64,000 nt of DNA, taken from NCBI GenBank assembly GCA_004172935.1, contig SDZD01000006.1, positions 62,001-126,000 of the forward strand. Direction: 5' to 3'. Below the pieces are notes generated by a model, which did no database searches, was not told the origin of the DNA, and worked only from the letters and a program-made list of their open reading frames with translations. The position numbers and the translations under genes were made by a program. This document shows, one piece after another, positions 27,146-35,789 of the stretch (within the stretch, counting starts at the first letter, position 1; every line of letters begins with the position of its first letter). This DNA is from a bacterium (GTDB taxonomy: Bacteria; Armatimonadota; Abditibacteriia; Abditibacteriales; Abditibacteriaceae).

Positions 27146-28780
27146 TCAGGGCGAGTTTGGGGCCTTGTTAGGCGACTGCCAGAACAAAACTTCGGGATGG
27201 GTATAAATGTAGTCGTGTGGTGCGAAATCGCGCCCCGGCAACAAATGTTGGGGACGATATTTGAAACTCTTGGCGTAGCGCTGATTGAGCGTGTTGATGA
27301 ACTTCGCTACATCTCCATCGGGATGGAGCCTTAGTTGTTCTCGATAATCAAATTCGCTCATCACGAATACATCGGGCAGGTTCGCTGGAAGTGGCTCGCC
27401 AATCTTATGCACGCTCACCTGCACCGGATGAGGATATTGTGGCATCGCATTGAAGTTCTCTGGTTGATATGGCGGCGTCCCAAACCACGGTAACGAAGCC
27501 AAACCTACTGTACTGACACCACTACTACGAACTGCCCTGTCTCTCATGTCTGTGTCGGTCATCGGGTTCAATACATTCCCCGTCCCCAACAAAGCAAATA
27601 GTCCCAGAATACCTGCCCAAATCATCGGCTTCGGCAATCGCGAAGCTGTAATCCCTGCCCACACCATCAGCGGCGGCACCAGCAAAAACGTGTAGCGCAT
27701 AAACCGCACGTTCGAGCCTCCGATAATCAGAAAATAAATTAGCGCAAACGCCAAAAGTGGCCACTGGCGACGGTCTTTCGCCGCCCACACGATACCCCCT
27801 AACCCAGCAATTAGCAGCGGCCATGTCAGCACGAACGGCAAATTGAACGTCAGGTGGTAAATCCACCCCAACCCCGTCCCCTCGAAAATATCGCCGCTCC
27901 CCAACCGCGGATGCACCAGCAACTCGAATGCGAACCCGCTTTCCTTTTTCGGGTCAGCATCGCCCCAGAACTCCGAGAACGACAGTAACGAGTAGGGGGT
28001 AGTAACGAAAAATGCCAGCGCCGCTAAACCAATGCTCGCCGGAATCAGCCACTTCGCTGGCTTTGCTTCCCCTTTCTGTGCCACGACCAGTGCCACCAAC
28101 GGCGCGATGATAACCAACCCCGCATTGTACTTTGTCCCCGCTGCCAACCCCGCCAAAATAGCGCTCCAAATCCACCACTTGGTTTGCGCTGGATAGTTCA
28201 TCGCGCGCAGGGTTGCCCACAAACAAGCCGCCACGAAAAACGTCGCGGGCACATCCACCGTCGCGAAATGCGAGTGCTGCACCAACCCGGGGCACAGCGC
28301 CACCAAAACGCCGCTCAAAATAGCCCCGCGTCGTAGCCCCACTTCGCGTGCCATGCCCCACACGCAAACCGCCGTCAGCGCTCCACACAGCACCGAAAAT
28401 ACTCGTCCCGCCACGATAATATCGTGAACCAACGGCCACGGGTATTGGGGGACAACCGTTTGATCCGTCAGTCCCAACACCTGCATCACCGTGAAAATCA
28501 CCGAAGTCGCATACACACACAGCGACGGATAGTTGAAAAAGTGCGGGTTCAGCCCATCTCGCAAAACAGACACAACGGCCCCGACAATCTGGCGCGTCGA
28601 TTCATCGGGGTGATACGAACCCCAACGCCCAGCATTGGGCAACCCCCAACCGAACCCAATACAGCGAACAACGAGGGCAAGGATGAACACTCCCAATAGG
28701 TCGCGTAGGTTCTGCAATTTGAAGGCTTTAGCCATCTCTGCCTGTAAATTATTGGGGCCAGATTCAGTCTGTGATGCCAT
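27146..28780 (-). CDS. Membrane glycosyltransferase, GT39/PMT-like
   Basis: A ~545-residue multi-pass protein of the dolichyl-phosphate-mannose:protein mannosyltransferase superfamily. The first extracytoplasmic loop has YHPDESTRQIVG, where the acidic DE pair matches the catalytic position of GT-C enzymes. About ten membrane helices follow, then a C-terminal periplasmic domain (~430-545). It probably moves a sugar from a polyprenyl-phosphate donor to a lipid or protein on the outer face. The start at 28780 is preferred because its surroundings match the pgm start; 28735 is possible. It is followed by pgm with no gap beyond its promoter. Confidence 0.82.
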   Translation of the reverse strand: MASQTESGPNNLQAEMAKAFKLQNLRDLLGVFILALVVRCIGFGWGLPNAGRWGSYHPDESTRQIVGAVVSVLRDGLNPHFFNYPSLCVYATSVIFTVMQVLGLTDQTVVPQYPWPLVHDIIVAGRVFSVLCGALTAVCVWGMAREVGLRRGAILSGVLVALCPGLVQHSHFATVDVPATFFVAACLWATLRAMNYPAQTKWWIWSAILAGLAAGTKYNAGLVIIAPLVALVVAQKGEAKPAKWLIPASIGLAALAFFVTTPYSLLSFSEFWGDADPKKESGFAFELLVHPRLGSGDIFEGTGLGWIYHLTFNLPFVLTWPLLIAGLGGIVWAAKDRRQWPLLAFALIYFLIIGGSNVRFMRYTFLLVPPLMVWAGITASRLPKPMIWAGILGLFALLGTGNVLNPMTDTDMRDRAVRSSGVSTVGLASLPWFGTPPYQPENFNAMPQYPHPVQVSVHKIGEPLPANLPDVFVMSEFDYREQLRLHPDGDVAKFINTLNQRYAKSFKYRPQHLLPGRDFAPHDYIYTHPEVLFWQSPNKAPNSP

Positions 28781-28892
28781 AGGATGCGCTTTGGAGGCTT
28801 GGAAGCCGGGGTACAGCAAAAGGTTAACCGACGCCAGCCACAATCAACGACACCAACCACGCATGTTACGTATCACTTAGGTCAATAAAACG

Positions 28893-29297
28893 ATGATCAA
28901 ATTCAGTCGGGAGAGCAGAAATTCAGTCGTTCTAAGCTTGGATAAAGAGGGACTTTACCAACTGAAAGCAGCTTTAGAGGTTGCTTCACAGGGAGAACCT
29001 GCCCTTGTAAATGTGGAATTATCAGGCCGTGTAGTCGGTAAGCGATGGAGCGTAGATACGCAAAGTTGTCCTTGCTTCATCTTTCATATTTCCCCTTTTG
29101 AACCAGAAAAAATGGACTGGGATTGGGAAAGCAAGACGCTCAAACTAAATATTGATACGGAGACGATTGAGATCACAATCGAACGCCTGAGCATTGCTGC
29201 TGAACAAGGGGATTTTTATCCTACTGAATGGCTCACTCTAGATGTTCAAAAGCGTAGAGAAGGGGATTTGATTTGCATCAAACTCATCTCTCCATAA
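28893..29297 (+). CDS. Hypothetical protein
   Basis: A 134-residue acidic soluble protein that I do not recognise. It is predicted mostly beta (VVLSLDKEGLYQLKAAL, IEITIERLSIAA, LTLDVQKRREGDLICIKLIS) and has no signal peptide. Local A+T content is higher than in neighbouring genes, like the DUF2262-like gene at 701-1132. It is divergent from the glycosyltransferase; no functional hint is available from context. Confidence 0.55.
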   Translation: MIKFSRESRNSVVLSLDKEGLYQLKAALEVASQGEPALVNVELSGRVVGKRWSVDTQSCPCFIFHISPFEPEKMDWDWESKTLKLNIDTETIEITIERLSIAAEQGDFYPTEWLTLDVQKRREGDLICIKLISP

Positions 29298-29340
29298 GCA
29301 CCACACCTTAGAAAATCCTCTTCTTCTTCTGTGTGGTTTC

Positions 29341-29358
29341 TTCCCGCGAAGGCGGGAA
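29341..29358. repeat. Small palindrome upstream of uvrC-like gene
   Basis: TTCCCGC, GAAG loop, GCGGGAA: a 7-bp hairpin 41 nt before the UvrC-like ATG. A related but degenerate stretch (CCCGCGAAGGTCGGGG) occurs near 33088. It may be another dispersed small repeat. Confidence 0.45.
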
Positions 29359-29398
29359 CCTGGCCCCCGCTCAGGGCACTTGATAATGCCGTTTCTTT

Positions 29399-30673
29399 AT
29401 GCCCTCTCCCCTTCATGCGTTTGGTTCGACGCACATCAAAAAGCCCTATGAGGGCCGCATCAACGGGCATAAGCGCAAGCGCTTCAAGTTGCAGACCCGC
29501 GAGTTACCCAAAGCCCCCGGCGTTTACTTCTTCTACGGCCAAAACGAGCGCCTACTGTATGTCGGTAAAGCCAAATGTCTGCGCGAGCGGGTGCGCTCCT
29601 ATTTCGCCGATACCTCGCTGCCGCGCCCCAATAAAATCAAGCGCCTCCTCGTCGAAATCGAGCGTATGGAAGTTCAGCAAGTCGGCAGCGAACTCGAAGC
29701 CCTTCTGCTCGAACGTCGCCTCATCGCCGAGCGCCAACCCATTCTCAACCGTCAGCATAAGCGCTTCGACGTTTACCCCTATTTGTTGCTCTCCGATGAA
29801 GCCTTCCCGCGCCTCACCATCACCCGCGCCGAGCCAGTCGAGGGAGAACAAGACTCCGAAACCCGCGCCATCCTGCGCGAAGCCGCCGAAGGCATGAAGC
29901 GCGATAGCCGCCCGCTCGAAACCCCGCGAGCGGGTGAAGTATCGGGCCGCTATCTCGGCCCCTTCACCACACCGCGCCACGCCTATTGGGCGCTCGAAGC
30001 CGTTGTTAAGCTGTTTCCCCTGCGCCTGTGTGAAGACAAAATCGAAGTCGATCCCAACGGGCGTGGTTGCTTCTACCGTGAATTGGGCCGCTGTAGTGGT
30101 CCCTGCATCGGTCAAACCTCCCGCGAAGACTATCAGAAAATCTGCGACGATTTGGTGCATCTGCTCCAAACCGGAAGCGCCCCCCAAATCGAGCAACTCA
30201 AGGCCCGTATGGATCGCTACGCCGAAGACTGGAAGTTCGAAGAAGCCCAACGTATTAAGCTCGAACTCGAAGCCATCGACCTGGTCGCTGCCCGCTTGCG
30301 TCGCCTCGAACGGATGCGCCAGCAGAACAACGCCGTCATCGCCCAACCGGGCCTCGCCACCGAAAACGGCCCGACCACCGCGCTCTTTTTGGTACGGGGT
30401 GGGGCCGTACGCCGCCACTTGGTCATCGGTAACTCGCCCGAAGAGTGGAGGTTGGGCCGCGCCGTCATCAAAGAAGTTTTCGAGCCGCACGAGGATGTCG
30501 CCCACTACACCGCCAAAACCGAACTCGACGAAATGATGATTATCGACCGCTGGCTCCGCTCCCACGGCGATGAACCCTGTGTCGTATGGATGGGCGCCGA
30601 AAACAAAGCCAATCGCCAATGGCTCTCCAACGCTACCAGACAATTACGCAACTCGATGGTTACGGGCATTTAA
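29399..30673 (+). CDS. Short UvrC-like GIY-YIG nuclease
   Basis: A 424-residue homologue of the N-terminal half of UvrC. The GIY-YIG nuclease has GVYFFYG (41-47), LLYVGKAKCLRERVRSYF (53-69) and the SELEALLLE glutamate region. A UvrC Cys cluster follows (GCFYRELGRCSGPCIG), then a UVR motif (DWKFEEAQRIKLELEAI) for UvrB contact. The RNase H-like 5' nuclease and HhH domains of UvrC are absent. It may make only the 3' incision, as Cho does, or be a specialised repair nuclease. A GATAAT box lies 10 nt before the ATG. Confidence 0.85.
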   Translation: MPSPLHAFGSTHIKKPYEGRINGHKRKRFKLQTRELPKAPGVYFFYGQNERLLYVGKAKCLRERVRSYFADTSLPRPNKIKRLLVEIERMEVQQVGSELEALLLERRLIAERQPILNRQHKRFDVYPYLLLSDEAFPRLTITRAEPVEGEQDSETRAILREAAEGMKRDSRPLETPRAGEVSGRYLGPFTTPRHAYWALEAVVKLFPLRLCEDKIEVDPNGRGCFYRELGRCSGPCIGQTSREDYQKICDDLVHLLQTGSAPQIEQLKARMDRYAEDWKFEEAQRIKLELEAIDLVAARLRRLERMRQQNNAVIAQPGLATENGPTTALFLVRGGAVRRHLVIGNSPEEWRLGRAVIKEVFEPHEDVAHYTAKTELDEMMIIDRWLRSHGDEPCVVWMGAENKANRQWLSNATRQLRNSMVTGI

Positions 30674-30771
30674 CAAGATAGAACACGCCTCATTGCAATG
30701 GTGTGACGAGGCGCGTCAAAAAGCGAGAGCAAGGGGATTTTCGGCAAGCATTTGGCGTCGATTCTGTGAAA

Positions 30772-31395
30772 ATGCAGTCACTCGAACCCCAGATCGTCGA
30801 ATGGTTGGCCCGTTTCGGCTATGGCGCCGCCGTTCCAGCCGTCCTCAGCGATCCCGCAGGTATCCCGTGGGCGTGGATATTCCTCATGCTCTTGGCCGAA
30901 GAGGCGGGCAAAAACATCGTCGTTATGCTGTGGCTGGGTTTCGCCTCGTTGTGGGGTTGCGACTTGGTGCTCTATTTCATTGGTGCCAAATGGGGCACGA
31001 AATTGGTGTCATGGCTCGAAAGAAAACGCCCCACCTGGAAAGACACCCTCGATACATCGCGTTCTCATATGCAAAAGAACGGCGCCATCGCCGTTATCAT
31101 GGGCCGTTATCTGCCTTTTGTGGGCCGTTGGGTTGGCCTTGGCGCGGGCATGGCACACATCCCTGCTGGCAAATTCACCTTCTACTCCGCTATCGGCGCC
31201 GCACTCAGCGCCTTCGGCTTCGGCATACCCGCCCACCTGTTGGGCCACGAAATTGTCGGCCACCCTCTGCTCATGCCCTTAGCCATCGTCTGTTGCGCCA
31301 TCGGCATGTTCGGCGGATTAATCGTCATGGCTCTTAGCGCATGGCGCTCCAAAAACCGCAAAATGCCCCTCACCAAAACCACCCCTCAATCTTAA
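30772..31395 (+). CDS. DedA-family membrane protein
   Basis: A ~207-residue VTT/DedA protein. It has a re-entrant helix start, WGCDLVLYFIGAKWG, the conserved GRYLPFVGRWVGLGAGMA motif (G.R..P..R......aG), and two C-terminal helices. DedA proteins flip or move lipids such as undecaprenyl phosphate or phosphatidylethanolamine and support envelope homeostasis. The ATG at 30772 gives a usual start; an upstream GTG at 30703 would add 23 residues without similarity. It follows the UvrC-like gene by ~100 bp. Confidence 0.85.
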   Translation: MQSLEPQIVEWLARFGYGAAVPAVLSDPAGIPWAWIFLMLLAEEAGKNIVVMLWLGFASLWGCDLVLYFIGAKWGTKLVSWLERKRPTWKDTLDTSRSHMQKNGAIAVIMGRYLPFVGRWVGLGAGMAHIPAGKFTFYSAIGAALSAFGFGIPAHLLGHEIVGHPLLMPLAIVCCAIGMFGGLIVMALSAWRSKNRKMPLTKTTPQS

Positions 31396-31412
31396 TTCAA
31401 TAGGCTTTTCCA

Positions 31413-31736
31413 ATGAACCAAATCAACCCCATCGAGCCAAAACAAGATGAAGAACCAACAAAAATAAACTGGGGCCGCTGTGTAGGGATAGTGGCTCTAT
31501 CCATCCCCTTTGGCATTTTCGTGGGGTATTTAGCGAACGAATTGCTTTTGTCATTACCCCATCTAAACCCTTGGGTGTCGTATCCCCTCTATGCGGTTGG
31601 ATGGCTGGTTATGGGGCTGTTTTGCACGACTTATGTGCTCTTTGAACTGCTCAATGTTTTAGGCGGAATAGCCACTCTATACCTCTGGGGGCGCGAGCAA
31701 TGTATGCGTCTCATTCACCAATTCTCACCAAATTGA
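31413..31736 (+). CDS. Hypothetical two-helix membrane protein
   Basis: A 107-residue protein with two or three hydrophobic helices (CVGIVALSIPFGIFVGYLAN; YPLYAVGWLVMGLFCTTYVL) and a short charged N-terminus. I do not recognise it. It starts 18 nt after the DedA gene stop and is likely cotranscribed with it. Confidence 0.55.
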   Translation: MNQINPIEPKQDEEPTKINWGRCVGIVALSIPFGIFVGYLANELLLSLPHLNPWVSYPLYAVGWLVMGLFCTTYVLFELLNVLGGIATLYLWGREQCMRLIHQFSPN

Positions 31737-31787
31737 GATGTCCGCGAGAGATTGCTACATATGTCAAAGGACTTCGCGGATTCGGGG

Positions 31788-32942
31788 CTAATTCCCCCGC
31801 TTTGTCTTATCTTCCCGAAGCGCCCCAAGCACCGCATCGAAAGCCGGTTTGGGCTGATATTGCCGGTCGAAAAGCAACGGATAATTCGTGCGTCCTTTTA
31901 CTGGAAAATCATTCAACCACGAGCGCCCATCGTGTGTACCCCAAAAACCGACCATCGTTACGGACGGATGCCGAAGCACTGCCTCCATAACTTCGCCATA
32001 GCGTTTTGCGAGTTGCGCTTGCACATCCGCTGGTAAGCCATCGCGGTAAGGATTGGCCCCCGCTTCTGTTACTGCCATGTCTGCCCCGTTCGCGTCGCGC
32101 GGCAACGGGTCTATATCCATTTCGGTCACCATCACTTTCACCCCGGTTGCAGCCAAAGCCTCAATTCCACTGTCGATCATGCTCGTCGGCGGCCACTGAA
32201 GCAACCAGTGCCCCTGTATCCCCACTGCATCAATTGGGATATTCTGCGCCTTCAACGAGCGAATCAGTTTCACCGCCTTCTCCAACTTGCCGGGCTGTTC
32301 GATGTTGTAGTCGTTGTAATACAACTGCGCGCCGGGGGCCGCCGCATGAGCGAACTCGAAAGCCTTCGCGATGTAATCCTCGCCAATCGCCCGTAGCGCG
32401 GGCGTGTCCTTCAAATATTCGCCGTCTTTATCGCTGATCGCCTCATTCACTACGTCCCACGCCTTGATACGCCCTTTGTAGTGCCCAACCACCCCATCAA
32501 TGTACCTTTTCAGGTTCGCCAACGCCTGTTCGCGCGGCAGAGGCTTGCCCGCCTCGTCCTCGAAAAACCACTTGCGCGTTACAAAGTGCCACACCAACAT
32601 ATGCCCAAAAACTGGCATCTGATTCTTCTCGGCGAACGCAACAACCGCATTACCCTGCTCAAAGGTGAAATTTCCTTTGTCGTCCACCAATTTCTCCGGC
32701 ATGAACTCATATTCCGGTGTCAAGCAGTTGAACTGCCCCACAATAAGCGCCGCCAACTTCGGGTCTTTCAAATCGACCGTTGCCGCCGCACACCCAATCA
32801 ATAACCTAACCTTGGCGCTTCCCCGCAACGTCTGCCCTGTGTCGTCAGTAACCGGAGCCGCTTGCCCTTCGCCGCAACAAAAGCCAAGGCCCACAAGCAT
32901 CAACAGCATCGCTACGCGCGACTCGATCCCAAAGATTTTCAT
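31788..32942 (-). CDS. Endo-1,4-beta-xylanase, GH10
   Basis: A 384-residue secreted GH10 enzyme that cleaves xylan backbones. A signal peptide covers ~1-28 (MLLMLVGLGFCCGEGQA). The barrel shows NCLTPEYEFMPEK at strand 2, GHMLVWH at strand 3, acid/base Glu167 in WDVVNEA and nucleophile Glu274 in VTEMDID, with GFWGTHDGRSW near the end. There is no carbohydrate-binding module. With CC before the cleavage site, a lipoprotein is possible but the lipobox is poor. Confidence 0.96.
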   Translation of the reverse strand: MKIFGIESRVAMLLMLVGLGFCCGEGQAAPVTDDTGQTLRGSAKVRLLIGCAAATVDLKDPKLAALIVGQFNCLTPEYEFMPEKLVDDKGNFTFEQGNAVVAFAEKNQMPVFGHMLVWHFVTRKWFFEDEAGKPLPREQALANLKRYIDGVVGHYKGRIKAWDVVNEAISDKDGEYLKDTPALRAIGEDYIAKAFEFAHAAAPGAQLYYNDYNIEQPGKLEKAVKLIRSLKAQNIPIDAVGIQGHWLLQWPPTSMIDSGIEALAATGVKVMVTEMDIDPLPRDANGADMAVTEAGANPYRDGLPADVQAQLAKRYGEVMEAVLRHPSVTMVGFWGTHDGRSWLNDFPVKGRTNYPLLFDRQYQPKPAFDAVLGALREDKTKRGN

Positions 32943-32948
32943 AACACC

Positions 32949-32954
32949 AAGCTA
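32949..32954 (-). promoter_or_regulatory. TAGCTT box 6 nt before GH10 ATG
   Basis: On the minus strand TGTAGCTT (extended -10 form) precedes the xylanase ATG by 6 nt, with no Shine-Dalgarno. A leaderless start is possible. Confidence 0.35.
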
Positions 32955-32990
32955 CAAGTAACCATTCTATTTCAACTCGTTTGTCTGCCT

Positions 32991-33016
32991 GTAGGGGCGA
33001 ACCTCGTGTTCGCCCT
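32991..33016 (+). repeat. REP-like element, 26 nt
   Basis: GTAGGGGCGAA, 7 nt, TTCGCCCT, the same hairpin as at 19859-19884 with two differences. It lies in the divergent gap between the xylanase and the nuclease gene. The rest of that 240-bp gap shows no supported feature. Confidence 0.8.
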
Positions 33017-33182
33017 CCCTCAGCTACCCGTTACTAATAGATGGGGCATCAAAAACATTATCCAACGCGCTCTGCGCCCCTGCTGTGCCCGCGAAGGTCG
33101 GGGCTACCAAAAACCTTTATCCAAAGGCACGTTACCCTCACTCACACGTCCGAAATACGGCCTCGAAAAGCCCCCCATTCTC

Positions 33183-34172
33183 ATGGATGTACTCTATCGC
33201 GGCGGTATTTTGGTGCCGCAATATGACTTGTGGCTCGACCCCCATCATACCCGACCCGCTGCCTTCGTAACCCATGCCCACGCCGACCACATGAAGAAAC
33301 ACGGGCATGTCTACGCCTCGCCCGCCACTGCTGCCATGATGCTGGCGCGCGGGGCCAAACGCACTAAATTCCACACCCTCGAATGGGGCGAACAAGTCGC
33401 ATGGAACGGCGCCTACGTCTCGCTCTATCCTGCCGGACACGTTCTTGGATCATCTCAAATTCTGGTCGAGGGGCGCAACGGTCAAAAGCTGCTCTATTCG
33501 GGCGACTTCAAAATGCGCGAAAGCCGAGCCAGCGAAACCATCGAAGTCCCGCAAGCCGATGTCGTGGTCATGGAAACCACTTTTGGCCGTCCACGCTACG
33601 AATTTCCCGCTCACGAAGAAGTCATGGACGACATTCGTTCGTGGTGCCGCGATGCCATCGCCCAAAAACGTACTCCCGTTTTATTCTCCTACTCGCTCGG
33701 TAAAGGGCAGGAACTTCTGGCAGCCCTTCACGGCTGCGGCTTCCCTATCGCTGTCCACTCTGCCCACGCCAAAATCTGCGCCGTCTACGCCGAACACGGT
33801 GTCTCCTTCGCGCCCTACGATACTTTCGAGGAAGGCCAACAACTCGAAGGTGTTTTGCTTTGCTCCAAGCAATGTATGCGCTCCAAATGGTGGCACGAGT
33901 TGCAGCGCACCCACAGGTTGCAATGGGCCAACGTCTCCGGCTGGGCGCTCGATGGTGGCCATTCCAGAGGTTTCGCCCTCTCCGACCACGCGGGCTACTC
34001 CGACCTCTTGGAATACGTGCGCCTCACTGGCGCCAAAAAGGTCTGGACGACACACGGCTTCGATGCCGAGTTTGCCGCCGACTTGCGCGCTTTGGGCCTC
34101 GACGCCGCCCCGCTATCGCAATCAAAAAAAACTGCACCCGACGACCAACTATCTCTATTCGCGGGCCTCTAA
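33183..34172 (+). CDS. Beta-lactamase-fold exonuclease (ligase-associated type)
   Basis: A 329-residue metallo-beta-lactamase/beta-CASP-like nuclease. The metal motif is THAHADH (30-36), with later motifs PAGHVLGSSQ, YSGDFKMRES, METTFGRP, and a final SDHAGYSDLLEYV and TTHGF. This pattern matches DNA exonucleases often encoded beside an ATP-dependent DNA ligase, as well as archaeal mRNA 3' processing enzymes. No ligase gene lies beside it here. The ATG at 33183 is chosen because upstream in-frame codons run through the REP element. Confidence 0.85.
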   Translation: MDVLYRGGILVPQYDLWLDPHHTRPAAFVTHAHADHMKKHGHVYASPATAAMMLARGAKRTKFHTLEWGEQVAWNGAYVSLYPAGHVLGSSQILVEGRNGQKLLYSGDFKMRESRASETIEVPQADVVVMETTFGRPRYEFPAHEEVMDDIRSWCRDAIAQKRTPVLFSYSLGKGQELLAALHGCGFPIAVHSAHAKICAVYAEHGVSFAPYDTFEEGQQLEGVLLCSKQCMRSKWWHELQRTHRLQWANVSGWALDGGHSRGFALSDHAGYSDLLEYVRLTGAKKVWTTHGFDAEFAADLRALGLDAAPLSQSKKTAPDDQLSLFAGL

Positions 34173-34197
34173 AATGCAAGGAAGCGTGAGGTTAATA

Positions 34198-34761
34198 ATG
34201 TCTGACAAAAAATTCGGTTACCAGGCCCCCCAGCTCTTCACAATTTTGGGACTCCTCGTGCTGGCCTCAGGAGCCACTTTCCTCTGGACAACTCAAAAGT
34301 CAGCGCCTAAATCCCCCACACAGGGTGCCGCTATCGCAGCCCCTCAGGCCCGACCGCCGATGGGAAATCGCCCTGCCATCGTTTCGAAGCCCGCCACCAA
34401 AACCGAGCGCACCGCCGCCCAAAAAACTATCTCCTCCCAACTCCAAGCTTTCGCCGCCTCAAATTGGAAAGAAGCCGTCAAATTCCAAAGCGCTGGCCTA
34501 AGAGATAATTTCCCCTCCCCCGAATCCTTCGGGCAAATGATCGAGCAAACCTACCCCGCTTTCGTGCGACCCAAAAAAGTCACCTACGGCAACGCCCTCA
34601 GCGTAAATGGCTCCATACAATTCGAAGTCACTCTGCAGGGGCAGGACAATAGCCAAACCCGCGCTCTCTATATGCTTACCAAAGAAAAAGGCAACTACCG
34701 TATCCAGTCTGTTCTGGGGGGAGTCGTTCCACCCCCGCCCGCCGATTCCGAATGGACCTGA
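34198..34761 (+). CDS. DUF4864-like anchored protein
   Basis: A 187-residue protein. One N-terminal membrane helix (APQLFTILGLLVLASGATFLW) is followed by a Pro-rich linker and a soluble domain. That domain resembles DUF4864: SQLQAFAASNWKEAVKFQS, FPSPESFGQMIEQTYPAFVRP, and an ALYMLTKEKGNYRIQSVLGG ending, a small cystatin/NTF2-like fold. The role is unknown. A GTGAGG Shine-Dalgarno supports the ATG at 34198; an ATG at 34174 is the alternative. It lies 25 nt after the nuclease gene. Confidence 0.68.
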   Translation: MSDKKFGYQAPQLFTILGLLVLASGATFLWTTQKSAPKSPTQGAAIAAPQARPPMGNRPAIVSKPATKTERTAAQKTISSQLQAFAASNWKEAVKFQSAGLRDNFPSPESFGQMIEQTYPAFVRPKKVTYGNALSVNGSIQFEVTLQGQDNSQTRALYMLTKEKGNYRIQSVLGGVVPPPPADSEWT

Positions 34762-34895
34762 TTCCTCTATCTCTGTGGTGAATCGAATACATCAATCTTC
34801 TCTTCCGTTTTCACGATCAAATCCAAATGCGTTCTCCCGTACCCCACCGTTGAACACGCAATTTGCTAGGGACTTTCCTTAACAGGAACAGGCCC

Positions 34896-35789
34896 ATGTC
34901 ATTGTCACACACCTCAGTCCTCCACAAGACGTTGTTACTCGATGGCGTCAAGATTTTCTACCGTGAAGCTGGCCCACGCGATGCGCCTACCATCCTCCTG
35001 CCGCACGGATACCCATGCTCCTCCTTCCAATACCGCCACTTCATGCCCGCACTGGCCGACCGCTGGCACCTCATCGCGCCCGACTATCCCGGTTTTGGCT
35101 ACAGCGAAACTCCCGACCCGGCGCACTTCCAATACACCTTCGATGGTTACGCCAATTTCCTACAGCACTTCACTGCTAATCTGGGCATCCATCGCTACGC
35201 CCTCTACCTCCATGACTATGGCTCCCAAATTGGTCTTCGCCTCGCCATCAAAGACCCTGAGCGAGTAACCGCCCTCATCATCCAAAACGGCGACATTTAC
35301 GAAGACGAACTCGGCCCCAAATATCAGGGCTTCAAAGACTACTGGGCCAACCCCACCGACGAGGCCTGCGAAAAACTTGTTGCCGCTGTCAGCGAGGAAG
35401 GTTTTCGAGAGGAGTTCCTCAATGACGTGCGCGCCGACCTCGCCGAGCGTATCAGCCCCGACCTCTGGAAGTTATCATGGCTCCAGATGCAGTCCCCGCA
35501 GCGCCAGCACATTGCCGTCGCCCTTATGGAAGGCTTGCGTGAAAACCTCGAATGGTTCCCTCGCTACCAAACCTACTTGCGCGACCACCAGCCCCCCACG
35601 CTCATCGTTTGGGGGCCACAGGATGGCTACATGCCCACAGGAGCCGCGCGCGCCTACCTGCGCGATCTCCCCGAAGCCGAACTCCATCTGCTCGACGGCG
35701 GCCATTGGGCGCTCGAAACCAACCTCGACGAAATCGTGCCTTTAGCCCGCGATTTTCTCGAACGCGCCCACGCCAATCGGTTCACTTAG
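34896..35789 (+). CDS. Alpha/beta hydrolase, epoxide hydrolase/dehalogenase-like
   Basis: A 297-residue cytoplasmic hydrolase. The oxyanion motif is LLPHGYPCSS (35-44). The nucleophile elbow is LYLHDYGSQIGLRLA with Asp107 instead of Ser, as in epoxide hydrolases and haloalkane dehalogenases. The catalytic His is in LDGGHWALE near 265. The substrate cannot be inferred. An AGGA Shine-Dalgarno precedes the ATG. Its last 8 bases overlap the end of the convergent exonuclease gene. Confidence 0.88.
   Translation: MSLSHTSVLHKTLLLDGVKIFYREAGPRDAPTILLPHGYPCSSFQYRHFMPALADRWHLIAPDYPGFGYSETPDPAHFQYTFDGYANFLQHFTANLGIHRYALYLHDYGSQIGLRLAIKDPERVTALIIQNGDIYEDELGPKYQGFKDYWANPTDEACEKLVAAVSEEGFREEFLNDVRADLAERISPDLWKLSWLQMQSPQRQHIAVALMEGLRENLEWFPRYQTYLRDHQPPTLIVWGPQDGYMPTGAARAYLRDLPEAELHLLDGGHWALETNLDEIVPLARDFLERAHANRFT

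Noticed and set aside
32862-33182. N-terminal extension of the beta-lactamase-fold nuclease
   Set aside because: It would translate a REP-like element and the xylanase start; the conserved fold begins at 33183.
33445-34197. Upstream in-frame extension of the DUF4864-like gene
   Set aside because: It overlaps the nuclease gene in another frame and has no conserved sequence; a Shine-Dalgarno supports the start at 34198.
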